Below, piece by piece: positions 30,842-39,555 of a DNA stretch of 64,000 nucleotides. The stretch covers positions 1 through 64,000 of the forward strand of contig CAVUEF010000021.1 in NCBI GenBank assembly GCA_963740455.1, given 5' to 3'. The number at the start of each line of letters is the position of its first letter. Positions within the stretch are counted from its first letter, which is position 1. The DNA is from Paucibacter sp963740455 (lineage in GTDB: Bacteria; Pseudomonadota; Gammaproteobacteria; Burkholderiales; Burkholderiaceae_C). A model generated the notes under the pieces. It was not told the DNA's origin and did not search any database. It saw only the letters and a list, made by a program, of their open reading frames with translations. The position numbers were made by a program, and so were the translations under genes.

Positions 30842-31893
30842 ATGAGCATTCAAACCGACGAGTTCGAACCCATCAAGCGCGTGGTCAGCGCCGCGCCCAC
30901 CTCGCCCAGGGAAGAAGCCATCGAGCGCGCGCTGCGCCCGAAAGGCCTGCAGGAATATGTCGGCCAGATCAAGGCGCGCGAGCAGCTGGAAATCTTCATC
31001 GGCGCGGCCAAGATGCGTGCCGAGGCGATGGATCATGTGCTGCTGTTCGGCCCTCCGGGCCTGGGCAAGACGACCCTGAGCCACATCATTGCCAATGAGC
31101 TGGGCGTGAACCTGCGTCAGACCTCTGGGCCGGTGCTGGAAAAGCCCAAGGACCTGGCGGCGATCCTCACCAATCTGGAGCGCAACGACGTCCTCTTCAT
31201 CGACGAAATCCACCGCCTGAGCCCGGTCGTCGAGGAAATCCTCTACCCGGCGCTGGAGGACTATCAGATCGACATCATGATCGGCGAAGGACCGGCGGCA
31301 CGCTCGATCAAGCTCGACTTGCAGCCGTTCACGCTGATCGGCGCCACCACCCGTGCGGGCATGTTGACCAATCCGCTGCGCGACCGCTTCGGCATCGTTG
31401 CGCGCCTGGAGTTCTACACGCCGACGAGCTGACGCGCATCGTGCACCGCTCGGCCGGCTTGTTGAAGGTGCACACCGACGCCGAGGGTGCGTTCGAGATC
31501 GCGCGCCGCTCACGCGGCACGCCTCGCATCGCCAATCGACTGCTGCGGCGCGTGCGCGACTATGCCGATGTGAAGGGCGATGGCCACATCAACAAGACCC
31601 TTGCCGACCTGGCGCTGGCCATGCTCGACGTCGATTCGCAAGGCTTTGACGTGATGGACCGCAAACTGCTGGAGGCCGTGATTCATCGCTTCGACGGCGG
31701 TCCGGTCGGGCTGGACAATATGGCCGCGGCAATTGGCGAAGAGCCCGGCACCATCGAAGATGTGATCGAGCCTTATCTGATACAGCAGGGCTTCCTGCAG
31801 CGCACGCCGCGTGGCCGCATCGCGACGCTGGCGGCCTTCAGGCACCTGGGTGTGACACCGCCGAGCGCAGCCGTCGACCTGTTCGGTGATTAG
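30842..31893 (+). pseudogene. ruvB: RuvB Holliday junction helicase, frameshifted
   Basis: The first reading frame (30842-31432) gives 196 aa with Walker A GPPGLGKTT, DEIHRL and the sensor TTRAGMLTNPLRDRFGI, then ends abnormally as EFYTPTS. The next frame resumes at about 31423 as DELTRIVHRSAGLLKVH and runs to 31893 (EGAFEIARRSRGTPRIAN). Restoring one base near 31421-31423 gives a 350-aa RuvB of normal length, so a one-base deletion is the simplest explanation. It is either a true mutation or an assembly/sequencing error. As written, RuvB would lack its sensor-2 Arg region and winged-helix domain and be inactive. Confidence 0.9.
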
Positions 31894-31917
31894 GGGCCAA
31901 GCCCCGCGGCACTGAGC

Positions 31918-32241
31918 TCAAACGCCCCACATCACCTGATGCTGATGCGCGTGAGCGCGGCGCATCATTTCCAGCAGCGGCCAGGCACGCTGGCGCAGGG
32001 TGACGCCATGGCGCGCCGGCGCCGGCTTGGCGTCGGCCTTCGCGTCAGCCTGGACTTGCGCCCAGGCGGCTTCGTCATCGGCGATGGCCCGCTCCAGCGC
32101 CGCCATCGCCGCAGGCATATCGGAGACCTCGACAATGCCCTGGGCGCTCGGGGCGCGGCCCAGGACACCGAGCAATTGGTCGCCGGCCGCGCCGAGCATG
32201 ATTACGTCGGCCGAGTCTTTGGACTTGAACTTGTAGAGCAT
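31918..32241 (-). CDS. DUF1840 domain protein
   Basis: A 107-aa cytoplasmic protein beginning MLYKFKSKDSADVIML, a pattern of the small DUF1840 family common in Burkholderiales. Its function is unknown. The C-terminus is rich in His, Gln and Met (MMRRAHAHQHQVMWGV). The start ATG 32241 has a modest AGGATCC Shine-Dalgarno. It is convergent with ruvB. Confidence 0.82.
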   Translation of the reverse strand: MLYKFKSKDSADVIMLGAAGDQLLGVLGRAPSAQGIVEVSDMPAAMAALERAIADDEAAWAQVQADAKADAKPAPARHGVTLRQRAWPLLEMMRRAHAHQHQVMWGV

Positions 32242-32348
32242 GGTGGATCCTATGTGGGCCGTGCATGGGGGCTCGCTCCTGCAGTATGCCGCGCTGACAA
32301 GCGCTCGCTTCATGCTGGCCAAGCGCGGCGTCGCACCAGCGGGCCGGA

Positions 32349-34565
32349 TCAGTGGCCGACGGCTTGACGCACCAATTGCCCGGAGTCGGCTGGTTTGATG
32401 CGAGACGGGGCAAACACACGCCGCTCGAAGCTGGTGACGTCGAGTGCCGGCGAATACAGGAAGCCCTGGAATTCATGGCAGCCCGCACCGGCAAGAAATT
32501 CGCGCTGCGCGATGGTCTCGACGCCCTCGGCGATGACCTGCAACTTGAGTGCGCGCCCCATCTGGATGATCGCGTTGGCAATGCCGACGTCGCTGCCATC
32601 TTCTGGCAGACCCTGAACAAAGCTTCGGTCGATTTTCAGGCGGTGGATGGGGAAACGCTTCAGATAGCTGAGGCTGGAATAACCGGTGCCGAAGTCATCG
32701 ATGGCCAGGCGCACCCCCAGATCGGCCAGGCTTCGCAGACGCAGCATGGCCTCTTCGGCGTCGTGCACCAGAATCGACTCGGTCAACTCCAACTCCAGCA
32801 AGCTTGCCGGCAAACCAGCCGCCTGCAACACCTCGGCCACCAGTTCGACAAAGCGCGGCTGCTGGAACTGCAGCGCCGACACGTTCACCGATATCGGCAT
32901 GGCCACACCACGCGCATGCCACAGCGCGGCCTGGCTCACCGCCTCGCGCAATACCCATTCGCCGATGGCGACAATGAAACCGCTGTCCTCGGCCACCGGG
33001 ATGAATTCGCCGGGCGAGATTTCGCCACGCACCGGATCGTGCCAACGGATCAGGGCTTCGGCACCGACGACACGCCCATATTCGAGATCGACCTGGGGCT
33101 GGTAGTGCAGGCGAAACAGCCCGCCATTGACGGCGCCCGCCGACCCGCCGCTTCGCGTCAGACTCCCGGCGCGTGCCCAAGCCGGATCAGACCGGGCTTT
33201 GGTTGACTCGAGCGCTTGGCGCATGCTGTGGTCGAGGTGCATGCGCGACAGCAAGTCGACGTCCTTGCGCGGTTGGTGAAAACGAAACCCCGCGCGGCCG
33301 CTGTCTTTGGCGCGGTGCATTGCGCGGTCGGCGCTGGCCAGCAATTCGTCGCTGTTCATGCCGTCATTGGGATAGAGCGCAATGCCGACACTTGCGGTGA
33401 CCGTGAAGATGAGTTTATCCAGGCAAAACGGTTTGACCAGCGCGTCAAGTACGCGCCGTGCCGTGACCTCCGCACCTTGCGCATCGGCCTGATGCACCAG
33501 CAGTGCGAACTCGTCGCTACCGAGTCGCGCCACACTGTCAACCTCGCGCAGGCAGCGCTTGATGCGCTCGGTCACTTCCACCAGCACGCGATCACCGAAC
33601 GAATGCCCGAGCGTGTCATTGATCTGCTTGAATCGATCAATATTGATGCTCAGCAAACCAAAGCAGGCCGCCTCACGGCGCGCCATGGCGACGGCGTAGT
33701 CGATACGCTGTGCCAGTGCGTGCCGGTTCGGCAGCCCGGTCAGCGCATCGGTGTGCGACAACTCCTCGATGCGCTGCGTCGCGGCCAGCTTCTCGCTCAG
33801 GTCGCGGAATGAATAGACCCGCCCGATCGGTCGGCCCTTGCTCCATTGCGGCATCGACACGCGCTCCAGCACCCGGCCACAGTTGAGCTTGATGACGTCG
33901 CTGGCCTGCATCAACGGCGCCTCCTGGATGGCCGACAAGCGCAGCTTGTATGCGCCGCTCTCGACCACGCTGCGGCGCATCCAGGCTTGCACAGCTTCGT
34001 CGTTGCGCTCCACCAGCAAGTCGTCCGGAATGCCCCACAGCGTTGCGAAGCGTTGATTGAAGGAGCGGATGCGCCCGCTCAGGTCGGTCACCAAAATGCC
34101 ATCGGTGGTGGACTCCAGCGTGGCGCGCAGCTCGGCCACCAGGACTTCGCGCTCGTCGTCGCTCTGGCGCTGGCGCGTCTGGTCGTGCCAGGCCACCAGC
34201 CAGAAGCCGGGGCCACCCATCCCGGTCAGATCAGGCAGGTGAGTGATGCGCCGCGTCACCCACAGGGTGTGTCCCGACTTGTGACGCATCAAGGTGTCCG
34301 AAAACAGTGGCTCGGTCTCGCCGGCGCTGACGGCCGACCAGAACAACATGTCCTCGGGCGTGCACACCAGGGACTCAACGCTGGCGCCCAGCAAGTCCGC
34401 CGCATGCATGCCCAGCAGTTCAGCTCCGGGGGCGTTCAACGCAACGATGGACAGTGTCTTGGCGTCCACCACCCAGACTGCCTCGAGCAGGGCGCCAATC
34501 ACTGGCGCCCAACGGCACTCCGCGCCGAACTTGTCGGCAGACCGAGAGTGCGGGACCGTTGTCAT
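32349..34565 (-). CDS. PAS-GGDEF-EAL signalling protein
   Basis: 738 aa. Two PAS-like sensor regions (about 20-260) precede a GGDEF domain (about 270-430) and an EAL domain (about 470-720). The cyclase active-site motif reads GSDEF instead of GGDEF (VARLGSDEFALLV), so cyclase activity is doubtful. The EAL domain keeps GAEALIRW and the downstream catalytic residues, so c-di-GMP hydrolysis is likely. The ATG at 34565 overlaps the HD-GYP stop by 4 nt (ATGA), so the two c-di-GMP proteins are translated together. No transmembrane segment is seen. Confidence 0.88.
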   Translation of the reverse strand: MTTVPHSRSADKFGAECRWAPVIGALLEAVWVVDAKTLSIVALNAPGAELLGMHAADLLGASVESLVCTPEDMLFWSAVSAGETEPLFSDTLMRHKSGHTLWVTRRITHLPDLTGMGGPGFWLVAWHDQTRQRQSDDEREVLVAELRATLESTTDGILVTDLSGRIRSFNQRFATLWGIPDDLLVERNDEAVQAWMRRSVVESGAYKLRLSAIQEAPLMQASDVIKLNCGRVLERVSMPQWSKGRPIGRVYSFRDLSEKLAATQRIEELSHTDALTGLPNRHALAQRIDYAVAMARREAACFGLLSINIDRFKQINDTLGHSFGDRVLVEVTERIKRCLREVDSVARLGSDEFALLVHQADAQGAEVTARRVLDALVKPFCLDKLIFTVTASVGIALYPNDGMNSDELLASADRAMHRAKDSGRAGFRFHQPRKDVDLLSRMHLDHSMRQALESTKARSDPAWARAGSLTRSGGSAGAVNGGLFRLHYQPQVDLEYGRVVGAEALIRWHDPVRGEISPGEFIPVAEDSGFIVAIGEWVLREAVSQAALWHARGVAMPISVNVSALQFQQPRFVELVAEVLQAAGLPASLLELELTESILVHDAEEAMLRLRSLADLGVRLAIDDFGTGYSSLSYLKRFPIHRLKIDRSFVQGLPEDGSDVGIANAIIQMGRALKLQVIAEGVETIAQREFLAGAGCHEFQGFLYSPALDVTSFERRVFAPSRIKPADSGQLVRQAVGH

Positions 34566-35860
34566 GCGGCCCATTCCTGATAGGTCTCGGGCCGAGCCGT
34601 CATCGGTTCGAAAAAATAAGCAACCCGCTGCCGCGGTGAGAGATAACTCTGCGCATCGGCGGGCAGCATGGCCGGTTTCAGACTGCGGCGTATCCCCAAG
34701 TGGGTCTTGTGTTCCAGGTTCAGTATCAACGCCTCTTCCCGCGGCACCAGCGGGTCATGCACCATCACCCGCGGCTTGAGCGGGCGCGAGGAATTGACCG
34801 CCACCACCAAGGCGAATCGATCGTCGGTCAACTGGACGGCCGAGCCTGGCGGGTAGACGCCCATCATGCGGATGAAGGCATTGAGCATGGCGCCGTCAAA
34901 GCGGCTGCGCCACTGGGCAAACATCAGCGACAGGGCTTCATGTGGGGTCAGACCCTTGGACGGCACCGCCGGATTGCACAGCGCGTCAAAGCGGTTCACG
35001 AGGGACACGATGCGGGCCGCCGCGGTCATTCGATGCGCGTCCAGGTGCTGCGGGAACCCGGTCCCGTCGGCGTTCTCGTGATGCTGCGCTATCACCAGCA
35101 AGGGGCCCGCCGCCAAGCCCATCTTCTGGCCCAGCGAAACGCCGTGGGCAACGTGGGTCTGGTACAGGTCCAGGTCAGCGCTGCCCAGGCTGTCGTCGCG
35201 GTTGCGTACGCGCGCAGGCAATTCCAATTTGCCGATGTCATGGAGCATGGCCCCCACGCCGAGGTCCCGAATTTCGTCGGCCGGCATGTTCAGCGCGCGC
35301 GCCAACAGCAGCGAAATGATGGACACATTGAGCGCATGCGCGGTGTTTCGGTCGCCAGCACCTTCACCCAGCAAACGGATATTGAGATCGGTGTCGCCCA
35401 GCATCTTGTCGAGCAGGGCCTGGGTCAGCGTCTGCGCCTGGTCGCGCGTCTTGGTTGGCTGCTGCGGCACCATATCCATCAGTTCGCGATACGCCACCGA
35501 AGCTTCGGCGTACTGTTTTTCGCAAAGTTTCAGCGCGTCGCGCTGCGCCCTCAACGCGTCACGGCGGGTTTGCCTGGCCGATTCGGCGGACGCCGAAGCT
35601 TGTACGCCGGCAACCTCGGCAGTGGCAACAACGGGAGCGACCTGAATCGGCTCGGCGTCTGCCTGCAAATCACTCTGACTCGGACTCCAGCGCACCTGCT
35701 TCAGATTGAGGCCGCGTATCTGGGCGATCTGAGCCTCAGAGCTGAGTTTGAAACTGCTCAGCGAAAACGGGTGCGACATCCAGCCCAAGTCGAGATGAAT
35801 ATACATGCCGACCTTCAGTTGGCCGACGTCGATCAAGGGATCGGAAGAGTTGCCAGTCAT
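34562..35860 (-). CDS. HD-GYP c-di-GMP phosphodiesterase
   Basis: 432 aa. An N-terminal DUF3391-like part (IDVGQLKVGMYIHLDLGWM) is followed by an HD-GYP domain with GAMLHDIGKLELP and HHENADGTGFP. The GYP position is GFP here, a conservative change. HD-GYP enzymes hydrolyse c-di-GMP. It starts at ATG 35860, and is translationally coupled to the PAS-GGDEF-EAL gene downstream. Both act on the same second messenger, so they probably tune one pathway. Confidence 0.88.
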   Translation of the reverse strand: MTGNSSDPLIDVGQLKVGMYIHLDLGWMSHPFSLSSFKLSSEAQIAQIRGLNLKQVRWSPSQSDLQADAEPIQVAPVVATAEVAGVQASASAESARQTRRDALRAQRDALKLCEKQYAEASVAYRELMDMVPQQPTKTRDQAQTLTQALLDKMLGDTDLNIRLLGEGAGDRNTAHALNVSIISLLLARALNMPADEIRDLGVGAMLHDIGKLELPARVRNRDDSLGSADLDLYQTHVAHGVSLGQKMGLAAGPLLVIAQHHENADGTGFPQHLDAHRMTAAARIVSLVNRFDALCNPAVPSKGLTPHEALSLMFAQWRSRFDGAMLNAFIRMMGVYPPGSAVQLTDDRFALVVAVNSSRPLKPRVMVHDPLVPREEALILNLEHKTHLGIRRSLKPAMLPADAQSYLSPRQRVAYFFEPMTARPETYQEWAA

Positions 35861-36369
35861 TCGATTTGGGTGGCCCCGCCGAGAAGCACATCCTGAGTTG
35901 TCGGAAGTAAAGTATGGCCACAAGTTAACTGCCGCTCACGGGCGACAAGCGCAATTTCGTGCACTCGTTCACGGCGTTCGCCAATTCAGCCCTGCGACGC
36001 ATCGAAAAGGCGTATTCCTGCTCCGTGGTATGCGCTTACATTCTAGCTTGGCTACATGCATTGATGAGGCTGCATGTACTTGAGACATTCGTCACAACAA
36101 TATCGGCACAAACCCGTGTCTCGAACATTTGATATACAAGCTGTTACGTATTCTCGAATTTCGAGATAGGGCGCGCAAAGCGCCAATGGTCGGCCGACTC
36201 GGCATGGGCCCAATTGGCCGCAAGCCGAGCAGCCGGAAGGAAGCTTGGGCAGACTTTGCAGCAAGGCTGACCAGACCGTTGCGAATGCCATCGCGGCGCC
36301 ACGAGCGGACTTTTTCCGCATCTCTGGCAGCCAATCCTCGCCTCGGCAGTGGGATGATGCGCAGCTGAC
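35861..36369. other. Intergenic region with an inverted repeat
   Basis: 509 bp between divergently transcribed genes. A perfect 7-bp inverted repeat with a 1-nt spacer (tctcgaa-t-ttcgaga) lies at 36152-36166, followed by a ggcgc-gcaaa-gcgcc hairpin at 36170-36184. A possible -10 is TTGATATAC at 36128-36136. The AT content is somewhat raised around 36050-36170. No further gene is supported. Confidence 0.5.
36152..36166. promoter_or_regulatory. Inverted repeat, possible operator
   Basis: tctcgaa-t-ttcgaga is a perfect palindrome with a single central base, 204 bp upstream of the Ser/Thr kinase start. The size fits a dimeric repressor site, but no regulator can be named. Confidence 0.4.
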
Positions 36370-37752
36370 ATGTCCAATGCCGTCCTCCCCCACTCGTCTC
36401 ACGACCCCGCCGCGCTGCCGCAGGACGGCAGCACGGCCTTGCCGACCCATATCGGCAAGTACCGCATCGTGCGCCGCTTGGGCGAAGGCGCAACCAGCGA
36501 GGTGTTCCTGGCGGTCGACGAATTCAGCCACACCGAGGTCGCAATCAAGCGCGTGCGGGCGGGCGCTGGCGAAGACGGCCCGGCGGGGCATTTTCCGAGT
36601 CGGTTCTTCGCCAACGAGGCGGCGCTGGCCGGACAGCTGAAACATCCCAACGTCGTGCAGATGCTCGACGCCTATCCCGACCCGCACGCGCCCTACCTGG
36701 TGATGGAATATGTTCCCGGTGTGACGCTGCGCCATTTTTGCCAATCCGACCGGCTGCTCCCGCTGGATGTGATGGTGGAGGTGGGCTTCAAGTGCGCCAT
36801 GGCGCTGTCTTATGTGTTCCGCCAGGGCGTGATCCATCGCGATGTGAAGCCCGCCAATGTGCTGGCGGTGCTGGACGCGCAAGGCCATGTCACCGACGTC
36901 AAGGTGAGCGATTTCGGCAGCGCGCTGAACTTGAAGTCGGATCGCACGCAGATTCATCGCGTCGGATCGCTGGCCTATATGTCGCCCGAGCAGCTCGAAG
37001 GCGCCGATCTGGATTGCCGCTCGGACATCTACTCGCTGAGCGCCGTGCTCTACCACTTGGTGGCGGGTCACCCGCCGTTCGAGGGGCAGACCCAAGCCAG
37101 CCTGATGCACCAGATCTTTCATCAGGTGCCGGCCTCTCTCAAGGGGCAGCGCAGCGGTGTGACGCCGGAGCTGGACTTCGTCATCCTGCGCGCCCTGGCC
37201 AAGAAGCCCGCGGACCGTTATCCCGACTGGGACAGCTTTGCGCGTGCCCTGTCCGACTTGGTGGCGCGCCGCTTCGTGCCGATGGCCCAGCGCCAGGAAG
37301 TGATGGACTCGGAGCGTTTCAACTTGCTGCGCAGCCTGGACTTTTTCCTGGGCTTCGACGATGTGCAGCTTTGGGAAGTCGTGCACCGCGCGCGTTGGCG
37401 GCGCTACAAGGTCGGTCACGCCCTGTACAAGAAGGGCCAGGAAGGCAACACCTTTCACATCATCGCCCACGGCGAACTCGAAGTGTTTCGCGATGGTCGG
37501 CGTGTCGCTCAATTGGGCGCTGGCACCTCAGTGGGAGAAATGGCCTATCTCGCGCCCAACCCCGAATTGCGCCGCCACAGCACCGATGTCTTCGTGACTT
37601 CGCAGTGCACCGCGATCTCTTTCACGCCCGAATCGATGGGTCAGTTGAGCCAGCCGTGCCAGCACCGCTTCGACAGCGCCTTTATCCGGGTGCTGGTGCG
37701 CCGGCTGCATGCGGCGCACGAGGCGCTGGCGCATCCGCGGCGCATTCTTTGA
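36370..37752 (+). CDS. Ser/Thr protein kinase fused to a cyclic-nucleotide-binding domain
   Basis: 460 aa. The kinase domain (about 28-300) has the glycine loop RRLGEGATSEV, ATP Lys60 in VAIK, the catalytic loop HRDVKPANV (Asp158, Lys160) and DFG (181-183), so it looks active. A cNMP-binding domain (about 320-440) follows, with GNTFHIIAHGELEVF and the phosphate-cassette-like GTSVGEMAYL. This suggests kinase activity gated by cAMP or cGMP, or an allosteric version without a nucleotide. No transmembrane segment. The substrate is unknown. It is convergent with the LysR gene. Confidence 0.92.
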   Translation: MSNAVLPHSSHDPAALPQDGSTALPTHIGKYRIVRRLGEGATSEVFLAVDEFSHTEVAIKRVRAGAGEDGPAGHFPSRFFANEAALAGQLKHPNVVQMLDAYPDPHAPYLVMEYVPGVTLRHFCQSDRLLPLDVMVEVGFKCAMALSYVFRQGVIHRDVKPANVLAVLDAQGHVTDVKVSDFGSALNLKSDRTQIHRVGSLAYMSPEQLEGADLDCRSDIYSLSAVLYHLVAGHPPFEGQTQASLMHQIFHQVPASLKGQRSGVTPELDFVILRALAKKPADRYPDWDSFARALSDLVARRFVPMAQRQEVMDSERFNLLRSLDFFLGFDDVQLWEVVHRARWRRYKVGHALYKKGQEGNTFHIIAHGELEVFRDGRRVAQLGAGTSVGEMAYLAPNPELRRHSTDVFVTSQCTAISFTPESMGQLSQPCQHRFDSAFIRVLVRRLHAAHEALAHPRRIL

Positions 37753-37792
37753 GTGTCGGAAATCTCGGTCGCCACCGCCCGTCCAAGCCGAT

Positions 37793-38704
37793 CTAGCGCG
37801 GCACCCGCCAATAGGCGTCATCGCCGTAGCGCTGCTTGATGAAGTCGATCCAGAGCCGTACCCGCAGGGCCAAGTGCTTGCGCTGCGGGAATACCGCGTA
37901 AATGCCATTGGGCGGCGCAGCGAAATCGTTCAATACGGCTTGCAGCCGACCTTCGGCAATGTCGGTCTCGACTTCCCAGGTGCTGCGCCATGCCACCCCC
38001 AGACCGGCCAGACACCAATCGTGCAGGACCTGGCCGTCGCTGCAGTCCAGGCGTCCGGTGGGACGCATATGGGTCAGTTGCGCATCGATGACGAAGACCC
38101 AGCCGCGCGTCTGGCTCGCGTCCGAACTGAGCGTCAGACACGCATGGCGCGCCAACTCGGACGGATGCTTGGGCGTGCCGGCACGCTTGAGGTAGTCGGG
38201 CGCCGCCACGCACAGACGCCGGTTGTCGGCCAGGCGCACGCTGACCAGACTGGAATCAGGCAAATCGCCCACGCGGACCGCGCAGTCAAAACCCTCATTC
38301 ACGATGTCGACGACGCGGTCGCTGAGATTGAGCGAAATGCTGACATCGGGATGCTGCGCCAGATAATCAGGCACCAGCGGCGCCACATGGCGGCGGCCAA
38401 ATCCGGCGGGCGCCGTGATGCGCAAATGGCCGCTGGCCTTGACCCTGCCAGCACTCACGCTGGCCTCGGCACTGGCAAAGTCCGCCAGCAGTCGCTGCGA
38501 GTCCTCCAGAAATGCCGACCCCTCGTGCGTCAGGCTGATGCGCCGCGTCGTGCGCACCAACAGCTTCACGCCCAGGCGCTCCTCCAGCGCATCGATGCGC
38601 CGGCCCATCACGGCGGGTGCCACACCCTCCGACTTCGCGGCGGCGGTGAGGCTGCCCTTGGTGGCCACCGACACAAAGGACTCGATTTGCTTGAAGCGAT
38701 CCAT
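37793..38704 (-). CDS. LysR-family transcriptional regulator
   Basis: 303 aa. The N-terminal winged helix-turn-helix spans about residues 2-60 (SLTAAAKSEGVAPAVMGRRI), followed by a substrate-binding effector domain (about 90-290). The effector is unknown. It is transcribed away from a haloacid dehalogenase gene at 38850, and the 145-bp gap holds an inverted repeat abutting the dehalogenase start (see 38831). This is the usual LysR layout, so the dehalogenase is the probable target. Confidence 0.93.
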   Translation of the reverse strand: MDRFKQIESFVSVATKGSLTAAAKSEGVAPAVMGRRIDALEERLGVKLLVRTTRRISLTHEGSAFLEDSQRLLADFASAEASVSAGRVKASGHLRITAPAGFGRRHVAPLVPDYLAQHPDVSISLNLSDRVVDIVNEGFDCAVRVGDLPDSSLVSVRLADNRRLCVAAPDYLKRAGTPKHPSELARHACLTLSSDASQTRGWVFVIDAQLTHMRPTGRLDCSDGQVLHDWCLAGLGVAWRSTWEVETDIAEGRLQAVLNDFAAPPNGIYAVFPQRKHLALRVRLWIDFIKQRYGDDAYWRVPR

Positions 38705-38830
38705 GGTCGTGGATTGTGCTCCAGGCGGGCAAAGCCGTCACGAAATCACCCAATCGAACTGTTTATGGACTTGATTGCTGCATAAAGGTCAATTAACTAG
38801 CGCTTGTCAGCACAGGAATCACGGCCCGTC

Positions 38831-38847
38831 ATTCGATTAAATTGAAT
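38831..38847. promoter_or_regulatory. Candidate LysR binding site
   Basis: attcgat-taa-attgaat is an inverted repeat with 6 of 7 arm positions matching, containing the T-N11-A pattern typical of LysR boxes. It ends 2 bp before the dehalogenase ATG. Binding there would block rather than activate dehalogenase translation or transcription, unless a further site exists. Confidence 0.45.
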
Positions 38848-38849
38848 GC

Positions 38850-39539
38850 ATGGAAAAGTCACCTCGACCTCAAGCCGTGCTGTTCGATGCTTATGGCACG
38901 CTGTTCGATGTCTACAGCGTCATGCAGGCGGCCGAGCGCTTGTTCCCCGGCCACGGCGAGCGCCTGACCCTGCTGTGGCGTGACAAGCAGATCGAGTATT
39001 CGCGCCTGACTTCAATGAGCGGCCGCTATCAGCCCTTCTGGCAAATCACCCAGGCCGCGTTGCGCTATGCGGCGCAACGCCTGGGCCTGAACCTGAGCGA
39101 GGCCGGGCAGGACAGCTTGATGGGCGGCTACCGCCAGCTCGATCCGTTCCCGGAAAACCGTGAGGTGCTGCAAGAGTTGCATCGCCGCGGCGTCCGTGCA
39201 GGCGTGCTCAGCAACGGTGACCCCGACATGCTCGGCGCAGCAGTCAAGAGCGCGGGGTTTGAGACGTTGCTGAGCCCTGTGCTCAGCGTGCAAGCGACGC
39301 GCCGCTACAAGACCGACCCCGCTGCCTATGCGTTGGGTCCGGACGCTCTGGGGCTTCCAGCGCAGGACATCTTGTTCGTCTCCAGCAATGCCTGGGACGC
39401 GCTTGGCGCCACTTGGTACGGCTACGCCACTCTGTGGGTGAACCGCGCCGGCCTGCCACCCGAGCAACTCGACCCGCCGCCGCACCGCATCGCGCAAAGC
39501 CTGCGCGAGGTGCTCGACTTCTTTCCAGACACCCATTGA
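38850..39539 (+). CDS. Haloacid dehalogenase, type II (HAD superfamily)
   Basis: 229 aa. The nucleophile Asp is in LFDAYGTLFDV, the second motif is VLSNGDPDM, the Lys in RRYKTDPAAY, and the last in SSNAWDALGATWYGY. These match (S)-2-haloacid dehalogenases, which hydrolyse 2-halo-alkanoates. The substrate in vivo is not certain, since many homologues have other HAD activities. It is cytoplasmic. The start is ATG 38850, with the LysR operator candidate directly upstream. glcB follows 16 bp later. Confidence 0.9.
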   Translation: MEKSPRPQAVLFDAYGTLFDVYSVMQAAERLFPGHGERLTLLWRDKQIEYSRLTSMSGRYQPFWQITQAALRYAAQRLGLNLSEAGQDSLMGGYRQLDPFPENREVLQELHRRGVRAGVLSNGDPDMLGAAVKSAGFETLLSPVLSVQATRRYKTDPAAYALGPDALGLPAQDILFVSSNAWDALGATWYGYATLWVNRAGLPPEQLDPPPHRIAQSLREVLDFFPDTH

Positions 39540-39555
39540 ATCAAGCAAAGGACTC

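Noticed and set aside
30842..31893. Programmed frameshift to make full RuvB
   Set aside because: No slippery heptamer or downstream pseudoknot is evident at the break, so mutation or error is more likely.
36052..37512. Minus-strand ORF of 486 codons over the Ser/Thr kinase
   Set aside because: Shadow frame of the kinase gene; rich in His and Gln with no domain pattern.
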